A stretch of DNA of 64,000 nucleotides from Teichococcus deserti. Lineage in GTDB: Bacteria; Pseudomonadota; Alphaproteobacteria; Acetobacterales; Acetobacteraceae. The stretch is from contig NZ_MLCO01000090.1 of the NCBI RefSeq assembly GCF_001982615.1, positions 22,612 through 86,611 on the forward strand, read 5' to 3'. The first letter of the stretch is position 1. Every line of letters begins with the position of its first letter. The position numbers and the translations under genes are program-made. The notes under the pieces were generated by a model. That model saw only the letters and a program-made list of their open reading frames with translations, was not told the DNA's origin and ran no database searches. This document shows positions 16,081 through 25,168 of this stretch, piece after piece.

Positions 16081-17327
16081 GCGGCGCCCGCGACGACGCC
16101 AGGCCGCGCCGCGTCGCCGTCGCCGCCGTCTGCGACATCGCCAATTACGGCGACCAGCTGTTCCCGCTGATCGCCGCGCACCGGCTGGCGCCGCTCGGCA
16201 TCGCGGTCGAGGCGGTGGCGCCGGGCGCCGCCCATCGGCTGCGGCCGGGGGCGCTGACGCCGCGCAGCCTGGACTGGCTGCTGGCCGGCGGGGAAATGCT
16301 GGACGGCGTGCTGATCGGCGGCGGCAACATCGTCTACAACCTGCGTGCCGACTACCTGGCGCGGTCCGGCGCGCGCGACAGCTGGCTGGGGCAGGGGCTG
16401 CACACTGGCCTCTGGCTCGGCGCCGCCCTCGCTGCCGCGATCCGCGACATTCCCTTCGGCTTCAACGCGCCAGGCTTGCCCTATCCGTTTTCCGGGGCCA
16501 CGGCACGCGACGTGCTGCGGCCGGTGCTGCAGGCGGCCGATTGCTGCGCCTTCCGCGACGCCGCCAGCGCGCGGCTGGCCGAGGCCGCCGGCGTCGCGGT
16601 GCAGCAGGTGCCCGACACCGCTATCGAGATCGCCCGGATGTGGCCGCGCGACGGACTGGCGCCGGCGGCCGAGGCGGAGGGCCAGCCCTATGCCGCGCTG
16701 CATCTGCGGCTAGCCGGCGAGCCCGAGGCGCATCTGGCCGCGGTCGCCGCGCTGCTGGACGGCTTCTGCACCGGCCAGGGGCTGCGGCCCCTGCTGATCG
16801 CCATCGGCGACGATCTCGGCGACGGCGCGGCGGCGCGGCGGCTGGCGGCTGCGATGACCGTGCCGGCGCGCGTGCTGGGCGGCGACCGGTCGCTGCAGGC
16901 GGTCGCCGCCGCCATCGCCGGCGCCCGGATCTATCTCGGCGGCTCGCTGCATGGCTATGTCACCGCCGCCGCCTATGGCGTGCCCGGCCTCGTGGTGACC
17001 GCGCAGCCGCTGCGCAAATTCGCTGGCTTCCTCGACTGGATGGAGCGTCCAGCGGATCTGGCCACCGACTGGGCGGCCGCCTGCGCGCGGGCTGTCCCGC
17101 TGCTGGCCGGCGGGCGGGTTGTGGTGCCCGACCGGATCTGGCAGGCGCTCGACGCGCATTGGGCCGCGGTCGCCGCCATGCTGGAGGCGCCGCAGCGCCG
17201 CCGCGCCGAGCGCGCCGCGATGCTGCGCGCCCTCACGCTGCGCGCCGTATCGCGGCAGGGCGGCGGCGGGCTGGAATGGCTGATGGCCGGCTGGCACCCG
17301 CCCTCCGCCCGGGCGCGGACGGCATGA
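16077..17327 (+). CDS. Polysaccharide pyruvyl transferase family protein (paralogue 2)
   Basis: A 416-residue paralogue of the 6687 and 22281 proteins. VCDIANYGDQLFPLIAAHRL matches the N-terminal family signature, LIGGGNIVYN and GFNAPGLPYPF are conserved, and IYLGGSLHGYVTAAAYGVPG is the C-terminal signature. It lacks the helical extension of paralogue 1. Expected to add a pyruvate ketal to a sugar of the product. ATG 16077 overlaps the stop of the TPR-hydrolase gene (ATGA); an upstream GTG at 16062 is less likely. Confidence 0.85.
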   Translation: MSGARDDARPRRVAVAAVCDIANYGDQLFPLIAAHRLAPLGIAVEAVAPGAAHRLRPGALTPRSLDWLLAGGEMLDGVLIGGGNIVYNLRADYLARSGARDSWLGQGLHTGLWLGAALAAAIRDIPFGFNAPGLPYPFSGATARDVLRPVLQAADCCAFRDAASARLAEAAGVAVQQVPDTAIEIARMWPRDGLAPAAEAEGQPYAALHLRLAGEPEAHLAAVAALLDGFCTGQGLRPLLIAIGDDLGDGAAARRLAAAMTVPARVLGGDRSLQAVAAAIAGARIYLGGSLHGYVTAAAYGVPGLVVTAQPLRKFAGFLDWMERPADLATDWAAACARAVPLLAGGRVVVPDRIWQALDAHWAAVAAMLEAPQRRRAERAAMLRALTLRAVSRQGGGGLEWLMAGWHPPSARARTA

Positions 17328-19015
17328 GCGTTGCCTCCAGCATCGCCGACCTGCTGCACCGCCATGCGCAGCGGCAGCCGCAGGCGCCGGCGCTGCTCTT
17401 CCTGGAGCGCGGCGAGCGGCCCGGGGCATCCGACAGCTATGCCTCGCTCGACCTGCGGGCGCGTCAGGCGGCGGCGCATCTGCTGGCGGCTGGGCTGCGT
17501 GGCCGCCCGGTGCTGCTAGCCTGCGAGGCCGGGCTGTCCTTCATCCATGCCTTCCTCGGTTGCCTCTATGCCGGGGTGCTGCCCGTGCCGGTGCCGGCGA
17601 CGCTGCGCCGGCAGCAGGGCGCGCGGCAGCGGCTGGTGGCGCGCGACGCCTGCCCCGCCGCGGTCATCGCTGATGACCCTGCCGTGGTCGCGGAGCTGGC
17701 CGACGGCGCGCCGCTGCCCTGCCTGCTGCCGCAGGAGCTGCAGTGCCCCGACCGCCCGCCGCTGAAAGCGCCGCTGCCGGCGGCGGCAGGCGACATCGCC
17801 TTCATCCAGTACACCTCCGGCTCGACCAGCGCGCCGAAGGGCGTCGTCGTCACCCACGGCAACATCATGGCCAACCAGGCGATGATCCAGGCCGCCTTCG
17901 GCCATGGTCCGGAGACCGTGGTGCTCAGCTGGCTACCGCTGCACCACGACATGGGGCTGATCGGCTCAATCCTGCAGCCGCTCTATCTCGGCGGCCGCTG
18001 CGTGCTGATGTCGCCGCTGAGTTTCCTGCAGCGGCCGGCGCGTTGGCTGCGGGCGATCGCCGCGCACCGCGCGACCACCAGCGGCGCGCCCAACTTCGCC
18101 TATGAGCTTTGCCTGCGCCATGTCACCGACGCGCAGCTGGAAGGTCTCGATCTGTCCAGCTGGCGCCTGGCCTTCTGCGGCGCCGAGCCGGTGCGGATGC
18201 GCAGCATGCGGCGCTTCGCCGACCGCTTCGCCGCCGCGGGCTTCGACGCGGGCGCGCTCTACCCCTGCTACGGCATGGCGGAGGCGACGCTGTTCATCGC
18301 CGGCGGGCGGGCCGGCCAGGGCGCGCGCGGCCGCGACTTCGAGCGCCGCCGCTTCGCCGAGGTCGCGACCGACGGCGCCGCGCGGCAATCCATCGCCAGC
18401 TGCGGCGCCGCCTGGGCGCCCGGGCGCCTGGCCGTCGCCGGTCCCGGCGCCGTGGCGCTGCCGCCGGGCGAGCTCGGCGAGATCTGCGTCGCCGGCCCGC
18501 ATGTCAGCCCCGGCACCTGGGCCCCGGCGGTGCCGGGCGGCATCGCGCCCTATGCCGGGCGGCTGGTGACGCTGGACGGCGTCGCGCATCTGCGCTCCGG
18601 CGACGCCGGCATCCTGGTGGAGGGCGAGCTGCATGTGCTCGGGCGGCTGAAGGACATGATCATCATCCGCGGCGCCAACCTCTATGCCGAGGATCTGGAG
18701 ATGACGCTGCTGGAGCAGCCGGAGGCGGCCGAGATCGAGGCCGCCGCCGCCATTGCCGTCGAGCGCGACGCGGCCGAGGTGCTGGTGCTGCTCTGCGAGG
18801 CCTCGGCCCGCGGCCGGCGCGAGGGCGTGCCGGCCGCGCTGGCGGCGGCGCTGGCGCGGCGCCTGGCCGAGGCGCATGGCCTGGCGCCGGCCGAGATGGT
18901 GCTGGTGCCGCCGCGCGGCCTGCCGCGCACCACCAGCGGCAAGGTGCAGCGTGGCGCCGCCCGCGCCGCCTGGCTGGAGCGGCGGCTGCCGCTGCTGGAA
19001 TGGGGCGCCGCGTGA
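17324..19015 (+). CDS. Fatty-acyl-AMP ligase (FAAL)
   Basis: A 563-residue adenylate-forming enzyme that activates a fatty acid as acyl-AMP and passes it to an acyl carrier protein rather than CoA. FAAL marks: FIQYTSGSTSAPKGVVVTH (P-loop), WLPLHHDMGLIGSILQPLYLGG, LMSPLSFLQRPARWL, SGAPNFAYELC, YGMAEATL, and near the end GRLKDMIIIRGANLYAEDLE and TTSGKVQR with the catalytic Lys. An ACP gene lies two genes downstream, its probable partner. The start overlaps the pyruvyl transferase stop and the stop overlaps the P450 start. The substrate chain length cannot be read from sequence by eye. Confidence 0.92.
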   Translation: MSVASSIADLLHRHAQRQPQAPALLFLERGERPGASDSYASLDLRARQAAAHLLAAGLRGRPVLLACEAGLSFIHAFLGCLYAGVLPVPVPATLRRQQGARQRLVARDACPAAVIADDPAVVAELADGAPLPCLLPQELQCPDRPPLKAPLPAAAGDIAFIQYTSGSTSAPKGVVVTHGNIMANQAMIQAAFGHGPETVVLSWLPLHHDMGLIGSILQPLYLGGRCVLMSPLSFLQRPARWLRAIAAHRATTSGAPNFAYELCLRHVTDAQLEGLDLSSWRLAFCGAEPVRMRSMRRFADRFAAAGFDAGALYPCYGMAEATLFIAGGRAGQGARGRDFERRRFAEVATDGAARQSIASCGAAWAPGRLAVAGPGAVALPPGELGEICVAGPHVSPGTWAPAVPGGIAPYAGRLVTLDGVAHLRSGDAGILVEGELHVLGRLKDMIIIRGANLYAEDLEMTLLEQPEAAEIEAAAAIAVERDAAEVLVLLCEASARGRREGVPAALAAALARRLAEAHGLAPAEMVLVPPRGLPRTTSGKVQRGAARAAWLERRLPLLEWGAA

Positions 19016-20253
19016 CCCGCCCCAGCATGCACCGCCCCGGCATCGACCGCCCCGGGGGCATGCCGCCGCGGCTGGACGCCGGCCCGGCGCGCTGGTGCGA
19101 CCGGGACCGGATCTGGCTGCTGACCCGCCACGCCGATGTCGCCCAGTTACTGCGCCAGCCGGCGGTGGAGGCGGTGGAGTTCTACGCCGGCATCGCGGCG
19201 ATCGGCCGCCGCGCCGGGCGCGACTATGGCAGCCTGGTGCGGCTGCTCGCCGGCATCCTGATGTTCCGCAACCCGCCGGAGCATGGCGCGGCGCGTGACT
19301 GGCTGCGGCGCGGCCTGGCGACGCTGGCCGGCGGCTTCTCGGCGGCGGCGGTCGGCGCCTGCGTCGAGGTCGCGCTGGCGCCGCTGCGGCATGGCCGGCC
19401 GGTCGAGCTGGTGGCAGCGCTGGCCGACCGGCTGCCGGTGCTGGTGATGGCGCGCGCGCTGGGCTTCGCCGAGGCGACGGTGGCGACGCTGCTCGCCGAA
19501 GGCCGCGGCATCGTCAATGCCTGGGAACGCGGCCTGCCCCTGCGCGCTTATGACGCGCTGCAGCGCCAGGCGGCGGCGATCGAGGCGGCGCTGCTGGCCG
19601 AGCTCGACCGCGCCGCGCGTGACGGCGGGCCGCTGCAGCCGCTGCTGGCACTGAACCAGCAAGGGTCACGGCTGTCGCAGGCCGAGGTGGCCGGCGCGCT
19701 GTTCAACCTGGTCATGGCCGGGATCGAGACCACGGCAGGGCTGTTGTCGAGCGCCATGCTGCTGGCCTTCGGCGCGCCGGGGCGGGCCGCGGCGCTGCGC
19801 GACGGCGCCATCCCGCTGCGCGGCTTCCTCGACGAGGTGCTGCGCTGCGCGCCGCCGCTGCGGCGGCTGCCCGGCCGTCGGCTGCTGGCGCCAGCCCGTT
19901 TCGGTGAGATCGAGATCGAGGCCGGTGCCATCGTCATCGCCGATGTCGAGGCGGCGCAGCACGACCCGGCGGTGCATCCCGAGCCCGACCTGTTCGATCC
20001 GGCCCGGCGCCGTGCGCCGCCGCTGGCCTTCGGCGGCGGCGCGCATGCCTGCCTCGGCATCCCCCTCGCGATGCTGGAGGCGCAGCTGCTGCTGGCCGCC
20101 CTGCTCGAGGCCGGGCTGCGGCTGGAGGCCGCGCCGCCGCCGCGCTGGGAGGCGCATCCCTCCTTCCGGCGGCTGCAGCAGCTGCAGGGCCGGCTCGATC
20201 CTTCCTCCCCTATCCCCGTGCCCATCGCAGGAACAGAACACCATGTCGGATGA
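19012..20253 (+). CDS. Cytochrome P450
   Basis: A 413-residue soluble bacterial P450. Heme-binding loop FGGGAHACLGIPLA with the Cys ligand; the ExxR motif is in LDEVLRCAPPL; the I-helix motif is VMAGIETTAGLL, with the acid-alcohol pair shifted to E-T-T. It probably hydroxylates or desaturates an acyl chain on the adjacent ACP, as in other FAAL-ACP-P450 sets; this is inference from context. It starts at GTG 19012 overlapping the FAAL stop (GTGA). No ferredoxin or reductase gene is nearby, so electrons must come from elsewhere. Confidence 0.9.
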   Translation: MTRPSMHRPGIDRPGGMPPRLDAGPARWCDRDRIWLLTRHADVAQLLRQPAVEAVEFYAGIAAIGRRAGRDYGSLVRLLAGILMFRNPPEHGAARDWLRRGLATLAGGFSAAAVGACVEVALAPLRHGRPVELVAALADRLPVLVMARALGFAEATVATLLAEGRGIVNAWERGLPLRAYDALQRQAAAIEAALLAELDRAARDGGPLQPLLALNQQGSRLSQAEVAGALFNLVMAGIETTAGLLSSAMLLAFGAPGRAAALRDGAIPLRGFLDEVLRCAPPLRRLPGRRLLAPARFGEIEIEAGAIVIADVEAAQHDPAVHPEPDLFDPARRRAPPLAFGGGAHACLGIPLAMLEAQLLLAALLEAGLRLEAAPPPRWEAHPSFRRLQQLQGRLDPSSPIPVPIAGTEHHVG

Positions 20254-20509
20254 CATCGCCGCCAGCCGCCGGATCGTGCAGGACTGGGTGGTGCGCTACA
20301 TCGCCGCCGTCATCGACTTGGCGCCGGAGGCGGTGCCGCTCGACACCGAGTTCCGCGAGATCGGCGTCGATTCCGCCGAGGTCGTCATCATGACCGGGGT
20401 GATGGAGGAGGAATTTGGCTTTGAGATCGATGCCGAGCTGCCCTTCCGCCGCGCCACCATCGCAGGCCTGCTGGACGCGCTGCAAGAAGCCGGCCTAGTC
20501 GCCGCATGA
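20243..20509 (+). CDS. Acyl carrier protein
   Basis: An 88-residue ACP. The phosphopantetheine Ser is in FREIGVDSAEVVIM, followed by the helix III region (FGFEIDAELPFRRATIAGLLDAL). The first half (SRRIVQDWVVRYIAAVIDLAPEAV) is helix I. It should be loaded by the FAAL two genes upstream and presented to the P450. ATG 20243 lies inside the P450 3' end with GCAGGA about 10 bases upstream; the stop overlaps the next gene (ATGA). Confidence 0.92.
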   Translation: MSDDIAASRRIVQDWVVRYIAAVIDLAPEAVPLDTEFREIGVDSAEVVIMTGVMEEEFGFEIDAELPFRRATIAGLLDALQEAGLVAA

Positions 20510-21414
20510 CGCCGCCGGCGCTGAGCCTGGTGGTGCTGGCGCATGACATGGCCCGCGCGCTGCCGCGCACGTTGCGCTCGCTGGCGCCGGACTACCAGGC
20601 CACGGCGCCGGTGCCGCCGGCCGAGATCGGCGGCTGGGAGATCATCGTGGTCGACAACGGCTCGGCCTGTCCGGTGCAGGCGGCAGAGGTCGCGCCGCCG
20701 GATGTCGCGCTGCGCGTCATCCGCCGCGGCCCGGAGGCGGCGGCCGCGGTGGCGGAGGCGCTGAACCAGGGGCTGCAGAACGCCACGGGTGAATTCGTCG
20801 GCGTCTGGATCGATGGCGCGCGGCTGGCCTCGCCCGGGTTGCTCGGCGCCTGCGCCCGCGCTTTGCGCCTGCATCCGCGCGCGGTGGTGGCGACGCGCAA
20901 CTACCATCTCGGCCCGGCGCTGCAGCATGCCGCCGCGATGTCCGGCTTCGACGCCGCCGCCGAGGACCGTCTATTGAACAGCATCGACTGGCCACGCGGC
21001 GCCGCGCGCCTGGCCGAGATCGCGACGCCGGAGCAGCCCGATCCCACCGGGCCGCTGCTCGAATCCAACGCGCTGTTCATGCGGCGCGCGCAGTGGCAGG
21101 CGCTCGGCGGCTTCGACCCGCGCTTCGGCGGCGCCGGCGGCGGCGCAGTCAATATCGACATGCTGCTGCGCGCCTGCGCTGCGCCGGGCAGCCAGCTGAT
21201 CCGCATCCTCGGCGAGGGCACCTTCCACCAGCTGCATGGCGGGGTGACGACCGGCGCTGGGCCGCGCCGGGCGGCGGCGCTGCTGAAGCTCGGCAGCAAG
21301 CAGTATTTCCGCCTGCGCGGCCGGCCGATGCGGGCGTTGCGCCAGCGTGGCTGGCTCTACGACGCGGCGCTCGGCGCGCTGCGCCCGGACAGCCCGGAGC
21401 GCGCGCATGGCTGA
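20506..21414 (+). CDS. GT2-type glycosyltransferase (paralogue A)
   Basis: A 302-residue GT-A fold enzyme: LSLVVLAHDMARALPRTLRSL, IIVVDNGSACP and ALNQGLQNATGEFVGVWIDGARLASPGLL. The usual DxD metal site is replaced by IDGAR, a feature shared with its neighbour. ESNALFMRRAQWQALGGFD and GEGTFHQLHGG mark the acceptor side. It is a tandem duplicate of the 21407 gene. Probably transfers a sugar onto the acylated or lipid-linked product. Overlaps the ACP stop by 4 bases. Confidence 0.82.
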   Translation: MTPPALSLVVLAHDMARALPRTLRSLAPDYQATAPVPPAEIGGWEIIVVDNGSACPVQAAEVAPPDVALRVIRRGPEAAAAVAEALNQGLQNATGEFVGVWIDGARLASPGLLGACARALRLHPRAVVATRNYHLGPALQHAAAMSGFDAAAEDRLLNSIDWPRGAARLAEIATPEQPDPTGPLLESNALFMRRAQWQALGGFDPRFGGAGGGAVNIDMLLRACAAPGSQLIRILGEGTFHQLHGGVTTGAGPRRAAALLKLGSKQYFRLRGRPMRALRQRGWLYDAALGALRPDSPERAHG

Positions 21415-22288
21415 GCCGGAGATCTCCGTCGTCGTCATCAGCCACGACATGGCGCGCGAGCTGCCGCGCACCGTGCTGTCGCTGTCGCCGGGCTACCAGG
21501 TGGACTGTCCGCCCGGACGCTGCGAGGTGATCGTGGTCGACAACGGCTCGGCCGTGTCGCCACAACAGGAGGATCTGGCAGCGCCGGGCCTGACGCTCAG
21601 CCTGCACCACCAGCCCCAGGCCGGACCCTCGCCGGTGGCCGCGATCAATCTCGGCCTGTCGCTGGCACGCGGCGCGCTGGTCGGCGTCTGTATCGACGGC
21701 GCGCGGCTGGCCTCGCCCGGGCTGCTCGCCGCCTGCGCGCGGGCGGCGCGGCTGCATCCGCGGCCGGTGCTGGCGACCGTGAACTACCACCTGGGCCCGG
21801 CCGAGCAGTATCTCAGCATGCTGGACGGCTATGACCAGGCGGAGGAGGACCGACTGCTGGCCAGCATCGACTGGCCGCGGGGTGCCGCACGGCTGCGCGA
21901 GATCGCGACCGAGGTCTGGCATGGCGGCCGCGACGGCCCGATGCTGGAGAGCAACGCGCTGTTCATGCCGCGCGCGCTTTGGGACGAGCTAGGCGGCTAT
22001 GATGCACGCTTCGTCGGCCCCGGCGGCGGCGGCGCCAATATCGACATGCTGCATCGCGCCTGCGCCGCGCCCGGCACGCAGCTGATCCGCATCGCCGATG
22101 AAGGCACCTTCCACCAGTTGCATGGCGGCGCGCTGAGCAATGCGCCGAATCGCGGCATGGAGGCGGGCAAGCGGCTGTCGGCGGAATACTACCGCATCAC
22201 CGGCCGGCCAATCCGCCCGATCAAGGATCGCGGCCTGTTGTTCGAGGCGGGCTCGGGGAAGCTGCGGCAAGAGTCCGGACATGGCTGA
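21407..22288 (+). CDS. GT2-type glycosyltransferase (paralogue B)
   Basis: A 293-residue close paralogue of the preceding protein with the same order of blocks: ISVVVISHDMARELPRTVLSL, VIVVDNGSAVSP, VGVCIDGARLASPGLLAAC, ESNALFMPRALWDELGGYD and ADEGTFHQLHGG. The shared unusual IDGAR in place of DxD argues for recent tandem duplication and a common donor or acceptor. It starts at ATG 21407, 8 bases inside the previous gene, and ends 8 bases inside the next. Confidence 0.82.
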   Translation: MAEPEISVVVISHDMARELPRTVLSLSPGYQVDCPPGRCEVIVVDNGSAVSPQQEDLAAPGLTLSLHHQPQAGPSPVAAINLGLSLARGALVGVCIDGARLASPGLLAACARAARLHPRPVLATVNYHLGPAEQYLSMLDGYDQAEEDRLLASIDWPRGAARLREIATEVWHGGRDGPMLESNALFMPRALWDELGGYDARFVGPGGGGANIDMLHRACAAPGTQLIRIADEGTFHQLHGGALSNAPNRGMEAGKRLSAEYYRITGRPIRPIKDRGLLFEAGSGKLRQESGHG

Positions 22289-23540
22289 GCCATACGCTGC
22301 CGCAGCCGGGCGCCGTGTCTTCCTTGCCGGCACCTTCGATGTTGCCAATTACGGCGATCTGCTGTTCCCGCTGGTCGCCGCGGCGCGGCTGGCCGAGGCC
22401 GGCATCGCGGTCATCCCCGTCTCGCCGACCGCAACGAAGCCCGCCTATGCCGATGCCATGCAGCCTGTCGCGGCCACGCAGATGCTGGCCGATCCGGCCT
22501 TCGAGGTCTGCGGCATCCTGGTCGGCGGCGGCTATATCCTGATCAGCCAGGCCGCGACGGGCCTGCCAAGCTATGAGGCGGCGGGTATCGCCGGGCTCGC
22601 CTATCCGTCGCTCTGGATCGGCGCGGCGCTGGCCGCGGCGCTGCGCGACGTGCCGCTGCTGTTCAATGCGCCGGGCGCGCCCTTCCCTTTTTCCTCCCGC
22701 CGCCTGCAGGAGGCGATCCTGCCGGCGCTGCGCGCCGCCGATTATCTGAGCTTCCGCGACGCGGCGAGCGCAAGCCTGTTCCCGGCGCCCGACCTGGCGC
22801 CGCGCATCCTGCCCGACAGCGTGCTCGAACTGCCCCGGGTCTGGCCGCGCGCGGCGCTGCTGCAGGAGCATCAGGCGCTGCTGCGCCGCCACGGCATCCC
22901 GCCCGAGCGGCGCTGCCTGGCCCTACATGTGCGGGCGCGCGCGATGGGCGATGTCGAGGCGCTGGCGGCGCGGCTCAGCGACTTCGCCGAAGCCCATGAC
23001 CTGCTGCCGGTCTTGCTGGTGCTGGGGCCGGAGTTGGGCGACCGCGAGACCGCCGCCGCCCTGGCGCCGCGGATGCGCACGGCGACGCTGCTGCTCAACG
23101 AGGCCGGCAGCCTGAAGACGCTGGCTGCCGCCATCGCCGGTGCTCACCTCTATGTCGGCGGATCTTTGCACGGCTACATCACCGCCGCCGCCTATGGCGT
23201 GCCGGGTGTGATGCTTGCGCTGCCCGCCCATGGAAAGTTCAGGGGCCTCCTGAAACAGCTTGGACGACCGGCTGACATGGCACGCGACTGGGATGGCGCC
23301 TTACAGCGCGGCAGCAGCCATTTGGCCTCGCCAGCGCCGGCTGCGCTGCCCGCTGCGGTGCCCGCGGCGCTCGATGCGCATTGGCGGCAGATCGTTGCCG
23401 GGCTAGGTGACCGCGCGGCAGGCAGCGGCCGCCGAGCCATCTATCTGCGACATCATCTTGCGACCAATTGTGGGCTCTTAGGCACTAGCTGGTTATTAGG
23501 ACCGCAACTCAGCGGTAGTAGAGGCTCCATCAAGGTGTAA
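22281..23540 (+). CDS. Polysaccharide pyruvyl transferase family protein (paralogue 3)
   Basis: A 419-residue third paralogue. VFLAGTFDVANYGDLLFPLV is almost identical to the N-terminus of paralogue 1, GILVGGGYILI replaces the GGGN loop, FNAPGAPFPF is conserved, and LYVGGSLHGYITAAAYGVPG is the C-terminal signature. Last gene of the operon. The C-terminal 30 residues (LATNCGLLGTSWLLGP on) differ from the paralogues and the codon use becomes less GC-rich, so the native end may have been replaced at the island boundary. Confidence 0.85.
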   Translation: MAEPYAAAAGRRVFLAGTFDVANYGDLLFPLVAAARLAEAGIAVIPVSPTATKPAYADAMQPVAATQMLADPAFEVCGILVGGGYILISQAATGLPSYEAAGIAGLAYPSLWIGAALAAALRDVPLLFNAPGAPFPFSSRRLQEAILPALRAADYLSFRDAASASLFPAPDLAPRILPDSVLELPRVWPRAALLQEHQALLRRHGIPPERRCLALHVRARAMGDVEALAARLSDFAEAHDLLPVLLVLGPELGDRETAAALAPRMRTATLLLNEAGSLKTLAAAIAGAHLYVGGSLHGYITAAAYGVPGVMLALPAHGKFRGLLKQLGRPADMARDWDGALQRGSSHLASPAPAALPAAVPAALDAHWRQIVAGLGDRAAGSGRRAIYLRHHLATNCGLLGTSWLLGPQLSGSRGSIKV

Positions 23541-24343
23541 CCCAAGTTCACCACCTAGGTGCTGCAAACGTGGCATGCTCTCCGATGATTGGGCTGCCTT
23601 CAGTAAGCTCATCAGGAGCTACTGCTTACGTCTGCCAAATCATCAACGCTTGCGTCAGATAATCCGCTGTAGGGACAGGATATTAGGCCGTTGAATTTTC
23701 GATTCTAATATAGAGTTAAGCGTTGAAATATATAGTCAATTAATCAAAGCGTCGAAATCAAAGAAATCAAAGCCCGGGATTTAATCTGCAAATGTGCCCC
23801 CCTTACGGTGGGGCACCCCCTCGCCGGGTAGGGATTGGACCCCCCCACCCCTCTCCTGTCCACGTTGCAGGCTCCTCAGGCGCCGCCAGAGGCCGCACAG
23901 CGGCACGACAGCCATACCCCTAGCGCGAGACACCATGACGCCCCTGTGGCGCCTCCTACGGCGCCCGTTGGTGCAAGTCAGATCTTCCCTTCGAGTTCTG
24001 CCAGTGAGGGCCTTTTGGGAGGGATCTGTATGGGCTCCGAGCACACGCCATAGGGGCCGCTTCAGCCAGGCAAGGTTGGCAGGCCAAACGACGACCTTGC
24101 GGTGCCAAGACGGTCCTGAGCAGCCTTTGAGCGCCGTTTACGGGCAAACCTCACAGACAGACGCCGGTGGCCAGCCTTTACGTTTCCAAACGGTGGTTTG
24201 ACGAAACGTAAAGGTCACCAGCCGCTAACCGGAGGGGGTGTTTCAAACTCAAACGTCCAGTTGACGGTCGGTGGAGCGCCCCCACATTTCGGCCGGACAG
24301 GTGGCGTAACTCGAGGGTTTAGGCTGAAGCCTAGGCGTGCGCC
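23541..24343. other. AT-rich intergenic boundary with no gene seen
   Basis: About 800 bases. 23660-23775 is markedly AT-rich compared with everything upstream. GTGCCCC at about 23793-23799 pairs with GGGGCAC at about 23809-23815 to make a small hairpin, and a much stronger hairpin lies at 24175-24214. Short open frames exist but show no protein-like composition. This looks like the junction between the biosynthesis cluster and an imported island. Confidence 0.5.
24175..24214. repeat. Strong 12-bp inverted repeat with nested stem
   Basis: CCTTTACGTTTC at 24175-24186 and its exact complement GAAACGTAAAGG at 24203-24214 enclose a second stem, CAAAC/GTTTG. Position just upstream of an IS remnant suggests an element end, recombination site or transcription terminator. 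Confidence 0.55.
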
Positions 24344-24990
24344 TATGTCCAATCCAATTGAGAGCGTCGAGATCATCGCCAGCCGCGGGCGCCGCAGGCG
24401 CTACAGTGCCGCCGAGAAGGTCCGGCTGGTGGAGGAGACGATCCAGCCTGGCATGACGGTCTCCAGCCGTCGCCCGGCTCCCCAGCATCTCCCCCAACAT
24501 GCTTTTCGGGTGGAAGCGTCGCATGGCCGAGGGTAGTCTGGAGGCGTCCAGGGCGGACGGCGATATGGTCACCGCCAGCCGTGTTCAAGAGCTGGAGGCC
24601 AAGGTCCAAGACCTGGAGCGCCTGCTTGGCCGCAAGACCATGGAGGCCGAGATCCTGCTGGAGGCACTGGGACGCCGCGGGAGGAAAGCCCGGCCTACGG
24701 CTGCCGTCGCAGCCTCCGGCCGATCCCCGGTGATGGCGGTGGCTGACACCCTGGGCCTCGCCGGCTCCGACTTGGTCGAGCAGTTGAAGTGTTCAGGATA
24801 TCGCCGCGGCCCCTATCAGCGCGATGGGGATGACGCGCCCCTGGCCGAGATCCGCGCCGTCACCGACGCCCGCCCTACCTACGGCTACCGGCCCGTTGCG
24901 ACCCTGCTGAACCGGGACCAGCGGTCCGTTGGAGACCCGCTGGCCAACCGCAAGCGCGCGTTGCGCCTCACGCGCCTTTAGATGCGGGTG
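24344..24990 (+). pseudogene. IS3-family (IS2 group) transposase remnant
   Basis: OrfA-like sequence starts at ATG 24344: RRRRYSAAEKVRLVEETIQPGMTVSS, matching the IS2 OrfA HTH. A frameshift lies near 24470. It continues as NMLFGWKRRMAEGSLEA and LEAKVQDLERLLGRKTMEAE, the leucine-zipper region. The beginning of OrfB follows in the same frame (AEIRAVTDARPTYGYRPV) and is cut off by 24981. No DDE catalytic region remains. A dead insertion sequence at the edge of the AT-richer island. Confidence 0.8.
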
Positions 24991-25168
24991 TCTGAGGAGG
25001 CAAAGTCCGACGAGGACACGCTTCGGAACCGAACTTCCCCAGCAGGAACTAGGTCGCGCTCCCGGCGGCCTTAAAAACAATTTTCGCACATCATTTCCAT
25101 TGCGCAACCTTGGCGAAGGGAGTTTAGCTCTGAACTTCAGCGCAACTCAGCTGGGGGAGGAAGAGGCT

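Noticed and set aside
15854..17323. Long in-frame extension upstream of the FAAL gene
   Set aside because: The extension is out-of-frame shadow of the TPR-hydrolase and pyruvyl transferase genes. The FAAL starts at 17324, where the sequence becomes protein-like and overlaps the previous stop.
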